Of a DNA stretch of 64,000 nucleotides, positions 47,756 to 55,664 are shown in pieces. Each line of letters begins with the position of its first letter. The stretch's first letter is position 1. Position numbers and translations under genes: made by a program. The notes under the pieces were generated by a model, which had not been told where the DNA came from, searched no databases, and saw only the letters and a program-made list of their open reading frames with translations. The stretch is from JBDOQU01 sp039839375 (GTDB lineage Bacteria; Pseudomonadota; Alphaproteobacteria; DSM-16000; Inquilinaceae): positions 57,235-121,234 of the forward strand of contig NZ_JBDOQU010000015.1 in the NCBI RefSeq assembly GCF_039839375.1. The letters run 5' to 3'.

Positions 47756-48700
47756 TCACAGCGTCGCCAGGCGCTCCGCCAGGAGGTCGAAATAGCGCGG
47801 ACGGTCGAGCGCGGTGATGAAGCGGGCGTTCTTCGGCCAGTCGGTGACGCGCCACCAATCGACCACGGTCGCGCCCATGGTCAGTTCCGACTGGGTCTCC
47901 ACCTTCACGCCGCATTCCCTTCCTTCGAACCATTCGGGATGGAGCAGGTAGGCGATGACGCAGGGATCGTGCAGCGGCCCGCCCTCCCCGCCATATTTCT
48001 CCGTATCGAATCGTTCGAAATAATCGACCAGCCCGGCGACCGCGACCGTGACCGGGGTGCCGGCGGTCCGGAGGCCGTCCAGCCAGGCCCGGCTGATCAG
48101 CGCCTTATGGGTGACGTCCAGCGGCAGGATCGTCGCCGGCGCGCCGCTGTCGAGCACGATCGAGGCGGCGTGGGGATCGACATAGATGTTGAATTCCGCC
48201 ATCGGCGTGATATTGCCGGCCTCGAAATACCCGCCGCCCATCAGCACGATCTCCCGGATCTTCGGCACGATCCGAGGCTCCTTGACGATCGCCGCCGCGA
48301 TGTTGGTCAGCGGCCCCAGCGGGCAGAGCGTGATCTCCCCGTCGCCGGCCGCCATCAGCGTGTCGACCATCCAGTCGACGGCGTGGCCGTCGGCGAGGCC
48401 CAGCGCCGGATCGGGAAGGTCCGCCCCATCCAGCCCGGTCCTGCCATGGACATGTTCGGCGGTTACCAGGGGCCGGAGCATAGGCCGTGCGCAGCCGGCC
48501 CGCACCGGCACCTCCGGCCGGCCGCCCAGTTCCCGGATCTTCAGCGCGTTCAGCGTCGTCAGGGGCAGCGGCACGTTGCCGGCGACGGTGGTGAGGCCGA
48601 GGACCTTCAGCTCCGGGGATGCGAAGGCCAGCAGTATCGCCACGGCATCGTCCTGGCCGGGGTCGGTATCGATGATGATCGGGCGCGGATCGCTGGCCAT
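47756..48700 (-). CDS. Nucleoside hydrolase, IunH family
   Basis: A 314-aa N-ribohydrolase that splits ribonucleosides into base and ribose for purine/pyrimidine salvage. The calcium-binding signature DTDPGQDDAVAIL is at residues 10-22. The later catalytic segments are VLMGGGYFEAGNITPMAEFN (about 153-172, with Asn/Glu ribose ligands) and DPCVIAYLL, whose Asp completes the metal site. All family markers are intact. Specificity (inosine-uridine or pyrimidine) cannot be fixed. Confidence 0.92.
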   Translation of the reverse strand: MASDPRPIIIDTDPGQDDAVAILLAFASPELKVLGLTTVAGNVPLPLTTLNALKIRELGGRPEVPVRAGCARPMLRPLVTAEHVHGRTGLDGADLPDPALGLADGHAVDWMVDTLMAAGDGEITLCPLGPLTNIAAAIVKEPRIVPKIREIVLMGGGYFEAGNITPMAEFNIYVDPHAASIVLDSGAPATILPLDVTHKALISRAWLDGLRTAGTPVTVAVAGLVDYFERFDTEKYGGEGGPLHDPCVIAYLLHPEWFEGRECGVKVETQSELTMGATVVDWWRVTDWPKNARFITALDRPRYFDLLAERLATL

Positions 48701-48744
48701 GGGAAGTCTCTTCAGAATCGGAAAGTCGGGAACGGGGGAAGGAT

Positions 48745-49335
48745 CTAGACGATCCGCCGGTGGGTCATCAGCGCCAGCATCGGCAGGTCGTGGGGCCGGT
48801 TGCCGTAGCCGTAGAGGTCTTCGAACGGGCCGTTTATCTCAAGCCAGTCCGAGACGAGGGCCGCCTTACCCTGACGCACGCAATTGACGCCCTTCATCCG
48901 GCCGGTCAGCCTGCCACCATCGACCTCCAGCTCCGTCCCGATGATCTCGGCCCCGCCGAATCGCTTCTGCAAGAGCGGTTCCGCGACCACAGTAGGCGCG
49001 CCGGTGGCGACGACGACCCTGTGCCCCTTCTCCAGATGATCCTCGAAGGCGCGCACGATATCGTCGCGCCAGTCGAGCCGGTTGAACAGGCGGGCGGCGG
49101 CCTCCCGCGCGTCGTCGACGGCGACGTTGACCAGCAGGCGGGCCAGCAGCGCGGCCTTGACGCGGGTGCGCAGATCGCCGGAGCCGGTATCGCGCCGAAA
49201 GGGATGGGCGATGCCGACGCGCACGGCCGTGTAGTAGGTCCGCCGCCGTCCACGCAGCTCCATCAGCCAGGGCATCAGCGTGTCCTGGCGGGTCAGCGTG
49301 CAGTCGAAATCGAAAAACGCGGCGACGCGCGTCAT
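48745..49335 (-). CDS. HAD-IB family phosphatase
   Basis: A 196-aa haloacid-dehalogenase hydrolase of subfamily IB (PSP/SerB-like). Motif I is AAFFDFDCTLTRQDT, with the nucleophile at Asp9 or so, motif II VVVATGAPT, and motif III with Lys in RQGKAALVSDW. Motif IV YGYGNRPHDLPML carries the metal ligand Asp, although the usual second acidic residue position is changed (GYGNRPHDLPM instead of GYGDS..D). Homologues act on phosphoserine-like or lipid phosphates such as phosphoethanolamine or lysophosphatidic acid. Confidence 0.87.
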   Translation of the reverse strand: MTRVAAFFDFDCTLTRQDTLMPWLMELRGRRRTYYTAVRVGIAHPFRRDTGSGDLRTRVKAALLARLLVNVAVDDAREAAARLFNRLDWRDDIVRAFEDHLEKGHRVVVATGAPTVVAEPLLQKRFGGAEIIGTELEVDGGRLTGRMKGVNCVRQGKAALVSDWLEINGPFEDLYGYGNRPHDLPMLALMTHRRIV

Positions 49336-49410
49336 GCGCTCCCTCTCCCCCTGATCCTCACTCGCCGACCGTCATAGTACGGCCGGGGCGAAAAGGCGAG
49401 AGGCTGGGCC

Positions 49411-51231
49411 TTACCCCGCCTGGAGCGCGCGCGGCGGCGGCTCGCCCGTCCCGACCAGCCGGGAAGCCGGGAAGACGAGGCGGGCGACCGTGCCCTTCCC
49501 CGGCGCGCTCTCCAGCTCCAGCCGGCCGTCATGAGCCTCCATCAGCGCACGGACCAGCGGCAGGCCGAGGCCGGTGCCTTGATGCCTCCGGCTCATGGCG
49601 TTGTCGATCTGGGTGAACGGCTCCAGCGCCAGGGGGATTTCCTCCTGGCTCATGCCGATGCCGGTGTCGGTGACGGAGACGACCAGCGAGCCGTCGTCCG
49701 CGATCTCCGCGTCGATGGTCACCGCCCCCGCCGAGGGCGTGAATTTGACCGCGTTGGTCACGAGATTGACCAGCATCTGCTTCAGCGCCCGTTCGTCGGC
49801 CCGGAGCGCCGGCAGGTCCGCCCCCACCCCTGCCTTCAGGCGGATGCCGGCGTCGGTGGCGCGGGACCGGGTGAGGCGCAGCGTTGCCGACACGGCGTGG
49901 GCAACCGACAACAGATCGTCGGACAGATCGAACCGGCCGGCCTCCACCTTGGAAAGGTCGAGAATATCGTTGATCAGCGACAGCAGCAGCGTCGCGCTTT
50001 CATGGATGTCGTCGGCGTAGGAGCGATAGCGGTCGTTGCCCACGGAACCGAACATCTCCAGCCGGAAGATGTCGGAAAAGCCGATGATGGCGTTGAGCGG
50101 CGTCCGCAACTCATGACTCATATGGGCCAGGAATTCGGATTTCGCGCGGTTGGCCGCCTCCGCGACCTCCTTGGCCTGGCGCAGCTCGCGTTCCGCCGCG
50201 ATCCGCGCGGTCACGTCGCGGACGGTATGGACAAGGCCCAGCGGCTCGACCTCCAGCCGATAATGCAGCGCCTGATGTTCGAACACCCGTCCGTCCGGCC
50301 GTTCGATCAGCCGGTCCTTCGACCGTCCGTGGCGGCTGTTGTCGACGGGATCGAGATCCCGCAGCGCGTCGGCGACGCCGGAATCCGACACGCCCCACAG
50401 CTCGCGGAACCGCCCGTTGACGGCGGCGACGCGGCCGGCGCGGTCGGCGACCAGGATGCCCTGGTCGACCGCGTCCATGGTCGCCTGATAGAGGGCGACG
50501 CTGCGGGCGAGTTCGATCTGCGTCCGCCGCCGGCTCGCGATCTCCGCCTTCAGGGAATCGTTCAGCACCTCCCCGTCCGCCTTGGCGCTCTCCAGCGTCC
50601 GGATCAGGTCCAGATTCTCGAACTTGATGCGCAGCATCGCATCGATCGCGCGATTCTGCCGCCAGCCGGCGGTCAGCATGGCGGCGAGAAACACGACCGA
50701 GGCGATGGCCGCCAGCCAGGAAGACTGGTCCAGGGGCGGCAGGAGGAAATGGACGGTCAGCGGCGCGATGAGCGGCACGGTGAAAGCCAGCAGCGACGGC
50801 ATGATCGCGGCATTGGTGGTGACCGCTCCCGCCGCCAGCCCCGCGACGATCAGATAGATGAACAGGCGGATGGCTTCCGGCTGGCTTTCCGTGAGGAACA
50901 GGGCCGATGCGCCATAGCAGACCCCGGCGGCCAGCGCGCCGACGGCGTGAAGGCGCATCCAATGGCGAATCCGGCCTTCCTGGATGAAGGCCCGCCTGAA
51001 TCTGTGCACCAGCAACAAACGAAGCGCCGCCACGGCGATGAAGACGGCGCACCATGCCGTCAGCGGCGCCAGCTCCCCATGCGGCAGCAAGGCGGCGTAG
51101 GTCAGGAGGGCGCCCAGCGTCGTACCGCCGATGGCTACCGTCGATTGGCCGTAAAGGAACCGAACGCGTTCGATCAGGTGCTTGTCGGCGCACTTGCCGA
51201 CCGGCACGGATTGGCCCAGGTTGAATGTCAT
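49411..51231 (-). CDS. Membrane sensor histidine kinase, PleC-like
   Basis: A 606-aa kinase. An N-terminal sensor of about six membrane segments (residues 30-200) is followed by a coiled-coil linker and a PAS domain (about 250-350; YQATMDAVDQGILVADRAG). The HisKA domain has the acceptor His in FLAHMSHELRTPLNAIIGFSD (about 370) and a complete HATPase domain follows with the N box LVNLVTNAVKFTP and G boxes DTGIGM and GTGLGLPL. The HisKA region is close to the PleC/DivJ type of alphaproteobacterial cell-cycle kinases. The start is ATG 51237 or 51231. The receiver-domain gene upstream is a possible partner. Confidence 0.88.
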   Translation of the reverse strand: MTFNLGQSVPVGKCADKHLIERVRFLYGQSTVAIGGTTLGALLTYAALLPHGELAPLTAWCAVFIAVAALRLLLVHRFRRAFIQEGRIRHWMRLHAVGALAAGVCYGASALFLTESQPEAIRLFIYLIVAGLAAGAVTTNAAIMPSLLAFTVPLIAPLTVHFLLPPLDQSSWLAAIASVVFLAAMLTAGWRQNRAIDAMLRIKFENLDLIRTLESAKADGEVLNDSLKAEIASRRRTQIELARSVALYQATMDAVDQGILVADRAGRVAAVNGRFRELWGVSDSGVADALRDLDPVDNSRHGRSKDRLIERPDGRVFEHQALHYRLEVEPLGLVHTVRDVTARIAAERELRQAKEVAEAANRAKSEFLAHMSHELRTPLNAIIGFSDIFRLEMFGSVGNDRYRSYADDIHESATLLLSLINDILDLSKVEAGRFDLSDDLLSVAHAVSATLRLTRSRATDAGIRLKAGVGADLPALRADERALKQMLVNLVTNAVKFTPSAGAVTIDAEIADDGSLVVSVTDTGIGMSQEEIPLALEPFTQIDNAMSRRHQGTGLGLPLVRALMEAHDGRLELESAPGKGTVARLVFPASRLVGTGEPPPRALQAG

Positions 51232-51329
51232 CGGCATGGGGAAGTCATTTTTCGGGCGCGACCATATCGCAGTCCGCGACGATCGACATGCTTTTTTCAT
51301 AAATCATGGCAATCCGCGATCCGTCGGCG

Positions 51330-52070
51330 TCAGGCGGCGGTGGAGGGTGCGAGGCGCGGCAGGAAGGGCGCGGGATCGGCCAGCGCCGCCGCCACCGCGC
51401 CGCCCAGCGCCTCCAGATCGAGCGGCTTGGCAAGGCACAGGGCGTTCTTGTCCGTGACCCGGCCGTTGGCGGGCCGGCGATGTTCGTAGCCGGACATGAA
51501 GACGACCGGCACGCAGGCGCCCCGCTCACCGATCCGGCGGGCGAGGTCGACGCCGCTCAACCCCGGCATCAGCACGTCTGTCAGCAGCATGTCGATCAGC
51601 GCCCCATCGTCCAGCAGCCGCAGCGCCTCCGCCGCGTCGGCGGCGCGGAGCGTGCGGTAGCCCAGTTCCTCCAGCGCCATGGCCGCGAAGGTGCGCACGG
51701 CCTCGTCATCGTCGACCACGAGGATCGTGTGCCGTCCCCGGTCGGCTTGCAGCGCCCCACGGTCCTTGACCGTCGCGATCGGCCGGCCCAGCAGGCGGGC
51801 GGTGATGGCGCCGCCGCGCCGCGCCGCGCGCAGGATCTCCGCCAGGCAGGCGTCGCGCTCATCGGGCCGGTCGGCATAGAGCCGGGCGAGCTCCGCGAAG
51901 CCGCCGACGGAGGTCAGGGTATTGTTCAGGTCATGCAGCGCCCCGCGATCGACGGGTTCGCCGGCCGCGGGGACGATGAGGGCCACGTCGCGCGCGCGTC
52001 GCCAGCGCCGGACGCCCCAACCGGCCAGCAGACCCACGAACCCCAGACATATGAACAAAGCGAGTGGCAT
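51330..52070 (-). CDS. Membrane-anchored DHp-like and receiver protein lacking an ATPase domain
   Basis: A 246-aa protein with one N-terminal membrane segment (residues 2-20). A short region resembles a histidine-kinase DHp helix pair (ALHDLNNTLTSVGGFAELARLYADRP in outline, about 44-75), with His46 as a candidate acceptor. A complete receiver domain follows (about 113-235; ILVVDDDEAVR with acidic pocket, phospho-acceptor Asp in LLTDVLMPG, Lys in CLAKPLDLEAL). No HATPase domain exists between the two, although hybrid kinases with this HDxNN box normally have one. It may act as a phosphotransfer or signal sink for the downstream kinase. Confidence 0.7.
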   Translation of the reverse strand: MPLALFICLGFVGLLAGWGVRRWRRARDVALIVPAAGEPVDRGALHDLNNTLTSVGGFAELARLYADRPDERDACLAEILRAARRGGAITARLLGRPIATVKDRGALQADRGRHTILVVDDDEAVRTFAAMALEELGYRTLRAADAAEALRLLDDGALIDMLLTDVLMPGLSGVDLARRIGERGACVPVVFMSGYEHRRPANGRVTDKNALCLAKPLDLEALGGAVAAALADPAPFLPRLAPSTAA

Positions 52071-52138
52071 GTGTCGCTGACACCATGTTCGACAGTCGAC
52101 TTCGATACACGGGCATGCCTTAAGGAATGATTGAGGGG

Positions 52139-53146
52139 CTATTTGGCCTTCATTCCGTGCTTGCGAAGCTGCCCCCTGAACTGGTCATAGCTGAGGCCGA
52201 GCTGGGCGGCCGCCCGGCCCTGATGGTGCTGATTCTCCGCCAGCGCGCGCGTCAGGAGATCGACCTCCAGCCGCCGGACGCGGTCATGGTAGCTGTCGGC
52301 AGAATCGGGGGCGGAACCGCCTTCTTCCGGAACCTCCGCCGCCAGTGGCGCGGCCATCGCGTCCCGCGGCCGGTGGGGCGAACGGAAGGGATCGATATCG
52401 ACCGTCTCCAGCGGCCGGTCGAGTCGGGGAGCCTTGGCGACCGCGCGCTCCACGGCGTTGCGCAGTTCCCGGACGTTCCCGGGCCAGCCATGGTCGGCCA
52501 TCGCCTCCAGCGCCGCCGGAGCGAAGCCGGGGAATTCCGGCAGGCCCAGCTCCCGCGCCATCGCCACGGCGAAGTGGTCGGCCAGCAGCGGAATATCCTC
52601 CGGCCTCGCCCGCAGCGGCGGCAGCGTGACGACGTCGAACGCCAGCCGGTCTAGGAGGTCGGCGCGAAAGGTTCCGGCGGCCGCGCGGGCCGGCAGGTCG
52701 ACATTGGTCGCCGCGATCACCCGGACATCGACCAAAAGCGTGGCCGATCCGCCCACCCGCTCCAGTTCCCCATACTCCACCACCCGAAGGATCTTCTCCT
52801 GGACGCGGGAGGAGGCGGTGGCGATTTCATCCAGGAACAGCGTGCCGCCCTCGGCCCTCTCGAACCGGCCGACATGGCGGCGCGCCGCCCCGGTGAACGC
52901 CCCCGCCTCATGGCCGAACAGCTCGCTTTCCAACAGGTCGTCGCTGAGCGCCGCGCAATTGACCTTCACGAAGGGACGATCCCAGCGGCGGGAGAGAAAG
53001 TGCAGCCGCGCCCCGATCAGCTCCTTGCCGGTCCCCCGCTCCCCGATGACCAAGAGCGGCCGGTCCAGCGGCGCGACCCGCGAGACATGCTCCAGCATCG
53101 CGACGAAGGCGCGGGATTCGCCCAGGAGAGGTGGTGGTTCGGACAT
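52139..53146 (-). CDS. pspF: Sigma-54 activator PspF
   Basis: A 335-aa bacterial enhancer-binding protein with no N-terminal receiver domain, as in PspF. The AAA+ domain (about 5-235) shows Walker A GERGTGKELIG, the sigma-54-contacting loop ESELFGHEAGAFTGA, Walker B GGTLFLDEI and the R-finger region. After it comes a linker and the Fis-type helix-turn-helix at the end (GRAAAQLGLSYDQFRGQLRK). It is divergent from the psp operon, which it activates when PspA releases it. The ATG at 53146 (MSEPPPLLGE) matches the usual PspF start. Confidence 0.93.
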   Translation of the reverse strand: MSEPPPLLGESRAFVAMLEHVSRVAPLDRPLLVIGERGTGKELIGARLHFLSRRWDRPFVKVNCAALSDDLLESELFGHEAGAFTGAARRHVGRFERAEGGTLFLDEIATASSRVQEKILRVVEYGELERVGGSATLLVDVRVIAATNVDLPARAAAGTFRADLLDRLAFDVVTLPPLRARPEDIPLLADHFAVAMARELGLPEFPGFAPAALEAMADHGWPGNVRELRNAVERAVAKAPRLDRPLETVDIDPFRSPHRPRDAMAAPLAAEVPEEGGSAPDSADSYHDRVRRLEVDLLTRALAENQHHQGRAAAQLGLSYDQFRGQLRKHGMKAK

Positions 53147-53178
53147 TGGTCTATATAACCCATTATTGGGGCAATTCA

Positions 53179-53196
53179 CCAATATTTGGCTATTGG
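53179..53196. promoter_or_regulatory. Candidate PspF enhancer site
   Basis: Inverted repeat CCAATA (53179-53184) and TATTGG (53191-53196) with a six-base spacer in the AT-rich part of the pspF-psp intergenic region, about 40 bases upstream of the -24 box. Position and symmetry suit an upstream activating sequence. Confidence 0.45.
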
Positions 53197-53232
53197 AGAT
53201 CTCTCATCAAGCGGGATTCCTGCGGTTTCGGG

Positions 53233-53249
53233 TTGGCACGGCTCCTGCT
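53233..53249 (+). promoter_or_regulatory. Sigma-54 promoter of the psp operon
   Basis: TTGGCACG (53233-53240), a four-base spacer and CTGCT (53245-53249) match the -24/-12 consensus TGGCACG-N4-TTGCW, with one mismatch in the -12 box. The GG and GC invariant pairs are correctly spaced. The psp genes follow on the same strand. Confidence 0.88.
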
Positions 53250-53272
53250 TAGAGAGGGAGCAAGGAACCAAC

Positions 53273-53379
53273 ACCCCCTCACCCAACCCTCTCCCCGGAG
53301 GGGGCGAGGGCTACCAACCTGCCCCTCTCCCCTCGTGGGAGAGGGAGGGGCCCGGCGAGAGCCGGGAGGGTGAGGGGGC
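53273..53379. repeat. Palindromic repeat, family 2, inside the psp leader
   Basis: CCCCTCACCCAACCCTCTCC and GGAGGGGGCGAGGG at the left and CCCCTCTCCCCTCGTGGGAGAGGGAGGGG at the right. It falls between the sigma-54 promoter and the first psp gene, so it is transcribed as part of the 5' leader. Confidence 0.7.
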
Positions 53380-53403
53380 TACGCCGCAAGAGGAAGGACC
53401 GTC

Positions 53404-53565
53404 ATGACCGCCTATGACCACCGCCGTCGATACCGCGACGAACCGCCCTTCGCCAGGGACAGCCGGCGCACCGCGAGCCGGTTCTGGGCCTATCTGCGCA
53501 GCCGCCGGACGGAGTGCTGGGTGTTCTTCGCGGCCGGCTTCCTGATCGCCTCGATCCTCACCTGA
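53404..53565 (+). CDS. Small membrane protein at the head of the psp operon, 53 aa
   Basis: A 53-aa frame with GAGGAAGGACC just before the ATG at 53404. The N-terminal two thirds is strongly basic (many Arg), and residues 37-53 form one membrane segment (VFFAAGFLIASIL). It lies between the sigma-54 promoter and pspA, 50 bases upstream of the pspA start. It is probably the first product of the operon. I do not recognise a named family. It could be a PspD-like or regulatory peptide of the inner membrane. Confidence 0.6.
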   Translation: MTAYDHRRRYRDEPPFARDSRRTASRFWAYLRSRRTECWVFFAAGFLIASILT

Positions 53566-53615
53566 TCCCTTCCCGCTCCCCCACCCCATTCATCCGAATT
53601 CCAGGAGTAACCGTC

Positions 53616-54290
53616 ATGGGCGTCTTTTCCCGCCTCAGCGACATCGTCAATTCGAACCTCAACGCCATGCTGGACCGCGCGGAGGACCCGCAGAAGATCG
53701 TCCGGCTGATCATCCAGGAGATGGAGGATACGCTGGTCGAGGTGCGCAGCGCCGCCGCCCGGTCCATCGCCGAGAAGAAGGAGATCACCCGTCGGATCGA
53801 ACAGCTTGAGACCGCGCAGGCCGAATGGCAGCGCAAGGCCGAGCTGGCGATCGGCAAGGGCCGCGACGATCTGGCCAAGGGCGCGCTGGTCGCCAGGGCA
53901 AAGTCGGCGGAGACGGTCGACCTGCTGAAGAAGGAACTGGACACGATCGACGAGGCGCTGGCCAAGACCGACGTCGACCTGACGAAGCTCCAGGCCAAGC
54001 TGGCAGAAGCCAAGAACAAGCAGAAGTCGATGGAGATCCGGCGCAAGACGGCCACCGACCGCATCCGCATCCGCACCCAGCTCCATGACGGCCGGATCGA
54101 TGAGGCGCTGGGCCGCTACGACCATCTGGAACGCAAGATCGACGATCTGGAAGGCCGGGTCGAGAGCTTCGACCTTGGCGACCGCAAGGGCCCGCGCACG
54201 CTGGATGACGAGTTCGCCGACCTTGAGGCCGAAGATTCCGTCCAGAAGGAGCTTGAGGAGCTGAAGGCCCGGATGAGCGCCCGTTCATAA
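53616..54290 (+). CDS. pspA: Phage shock protein A
   Basis: A 224-aa ESCRT-III-like coiled-coil protein. The start MGVFSRLSDIVNSNLNAMLD is the standard PspA amphipathic helix region, and EDPQKIVRLIIQEME follows. The rest is long alpha-helical hairpin. It binds the inner face of stressed membranes to limit proton leakage, and in resting cells it inhibits PspF. The ATG at 53616 has CAGGAG upstream. It is read with pspB and pspC. Confidence 0.95.
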   Translation: MGVFSRLSDIVNSNLNAMLDRAEDPQKIVRLIIQEMEDTLVEVRSAAARSIAEKKEITRRIEQLETAQAEWQRKAELAIGKGRDDLAKGALVARAKSAETVDLLKKELDTIDEALAKTDVDLTKLQAKLAEAKNKQKSMEIRRKTATDRIRIRTQLHDGRIDEALGRYDHLERKIDDLEGRVESFDLGDRKGPRTLDDEFADLEAEDSVQKELEELKARMSARS

Positions 54291-54320
54291 CGATAACGTC
54301 CCGCCCAAGGGAGAGGCCTC

Positions 54321-54548
54321 ATGGAATTCCTGTTCGTTCCCGTCATCCTGATCCTGGTGATCGTGGCGCCGCTCTGGCTGGTGCTGCACTACGTCACCCG
54401 CTGGAGGGCCACCAAGACCCTGTCTTCGGAAGATGAGAAGATGCTGGTCGAGCTGTGGCAGAGCGCCCGGCGGATGGAGGAGCGCATCCACACGCTGGAG
54501 ACGATCCTGGACGCGGAATCGCCGGGCTGGCGCGGGAGGCATGAATGA
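54321..54548 (+). CDS. pspB: Phage shock protein B
   Basis: A 75-aa inner-membrane protein with an N-terminal membrane segment (MEFLFVPVILILVIVAPLWL) and a cytoplasmic helical region ending in EERIHTLETILDAESPGWR, the typical PspB leucine-zipper-like tail. With PspC it senses membrane stress and recruits PspA. Its stop overlaps the pspC start (ATGA). Confidence 0.93.
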   Translation: MEFLFVPVILILVIVAPLWLVLHYVTRWRATKTLSSEDEKMLVELWQSARRMEERIHTLETILDAESPGWRGRHE

Positions 54549-54961
54549 ACTGCCGCCACCGCCGCCGCGACCCGCTGACGGAATCCCCCAACCCGATCCG
54601 CCTCTACCGCATTCCGGAGCGGGGCAAGATCGCCGGCGTCTGCGCCGGGTTCGCCGACTATTTCGGCATCCAGGACTGGCACGCGCGCGTCGCCGCCATC
54701 GTGCTGCTGCTGATCTTCACGCCGCAGACGATCATCGCCTACCTGGTAGCGGCGGTCCTGATGCCCCGGCGGCCGCAGCGGCCGGCGATCGATACGGAGG
54801 AGGAGCAGTTCTGGCGGTCGGTCACCGGAAAGCCGGAGCGGACCTTCCACGCGCTGCGCCACAAGTTCCGGGAGCTTGAGGCCAGGCTGGCGGGGCTGGA
54901 ACGGCACGTCACCTCCAGCGAATTCGCGCTCAACCGCCAGTTCCGCGATCTAGAGAAGTGA
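54545..54961 (+). CDS. pspC: Phage shock protein C
   Basis: A 138-aa PspC-domain protein. The N-terminal domain (NPIRLYRIPERGKIAGVCAG) is followed by a membrane segment (about 38-66) and a C-terminal charged coiled coil (residues 92-138) that can contact PspA and PspB. The start at 54545 overlaps the pspB stop, which implies coupled translation. GREQ-like basic residues in the extra N-terminal part (NCRHRRRDP) are unusual for the family. Confidence 0.93.
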   Translation: MNCRHRRRDPLTESPNPIRLYRIPERGKIAGVCAGFADYFGIQDWHARVAAIVLLLIFTPQTIIAYLVAAVLMPRRPQRPAIDTEEEQFWRSVTGKPERTFHALRHKFRELEARLAGLERHVTSSEFALNRQFRDLEK

Positions 54962-54979
54962 CGGGCGGGAGGCGTTCCG

Positions 54980-55147
54980 ATGGCTCCCCCCGACGATCGG
55001 AACGCCGACCGCGCGTCACGCCTGACGGCAAGCCTCATCTATGCGACGTGGATCCTCTCGGCGCTCGCAATCCTCGCCATGCTGGGCGGCGTGACCATGG
55101 CCTTCCTGAAGCCGGGGCTGGTCTATGCCCTCTCCCTCGGCTGCTGA
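54980..55147 (+). CDS. Small membrane protein after pspC, 55 aa
   Basis: The 55-aa frame starts at ATG 54980 with GGAGG (54968-54972) seven bases before it. A hydrophilic beginning (about 20 residues) is followed by one long membrane segment (WILSALAILAMLGGVTMAF). It lies 18 bases after pspC in the same direction, so it belongs to the psp operon. The position resembles that of pspD in enterobacteria, but I see no clear similarity. A GTG frame at 54958 in another phase encodes a low-complexity protein and is rejected. Confidence 0.6.
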   Translation: MAPPDDRNADRASRLTASLIYATWILSALAILAMLGGVTMAFLKPGLVYALSLGC

Positions 55148-55169
55148 CCCTCTTTCGGAGGAGATATCC

Positions 55170-55556
55170 ATGACCCACCACCGAGACCCCTATGCGGACT
55201 ACGACATCCGGCCGCCGGCCCGGTCCGACCGCGACCTCCGGCTTGCCGCCCACGCGGTCTACGCGCTCTACGCCGCAACCTTCTTCTCCGGCGTCACCAT
55301 CCTGATCGGGCTGGTGATCGCGTATCTGAAGCGGAAGGATGCGCGCTACACCTTCTATGAAAGCCATCTCAGATGGGCGATCAACACCTTCTGGATCGGC
55401 CTTCTGGTCAGCATCGTCGCCACCATCCTGTCGGTGATCCTGATCGGAATTCCGATCTTCATCCTGCTGGCGCTCTGGTTCATCTACCGGATCGTGAAGG
55501 GGTGGCTGAGGCTGATGGAGGACCGGCCGATCGACCATCCGGGAGACTTCTTCTAG
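55170..55556 (+). CDS. DUF4870-like membrane protein in the psp operon
   Basis: A 128-aa membrane protein with three hydrophobic segments (about 25-50, 70-95 and 97-112). The conserved feature of this group is the loop YLKRKDARYTFYESHLRWAI between the first two segments. It starts at ATG 55170 with GGAGGAG upstream, 22 bases after the preceding small ORF, and so closes the psp operon. Function is unknown, but location argues for a role in the envelope stress response. Confidence 0.75.
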   Translation: MTHHRDPYADYDIRPPARSDRDLRLAAHAVYALYAATFFSGVTILIGLVIAYLKRKDARYTFYESHLRWAINTFWIGLLVSIVATILSVILIGIPIFILLALWFIYRIVKGWLRLMEDRPIDHPGDFF

Positions 55557-55579
55557 ACCCGCTTGAGATCGCCGTCGTT

Positions 55580-55604
55580 GGAACACAAAGTTGGGCGATG
55601 GGTT
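55580..55604 (+). promoter_or_regulatory. Possible EcfG-type stress promoter before the DegP-like gene
   Basis: GGAAC (55580-55584), a 16-base spacer and GGTT (55601-55604) approximate the alphaproteobacterial EcfG consensus GGAAC-N16-17-CGTT, with one mismatch. Placed 61 bases before the chosen start of the protease. Confidence 0.3.
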
Positions 55605-55664
55605 CTCTTCCGGACCCCTCCGACATCGCCCCAGACGGGGCATCCCCTCAAAGGGAGCAGACCC

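Noticed and set aside
54958..55173. A GTG frame overlapping the pspC stop
   Set aside because: Although its start overlaps the pspC stop, its product is Arg-, Gly- and Pro-rich with no membrane segment. The frame from ATG 54980 has a better ribosome site and a sensible membrane protein.
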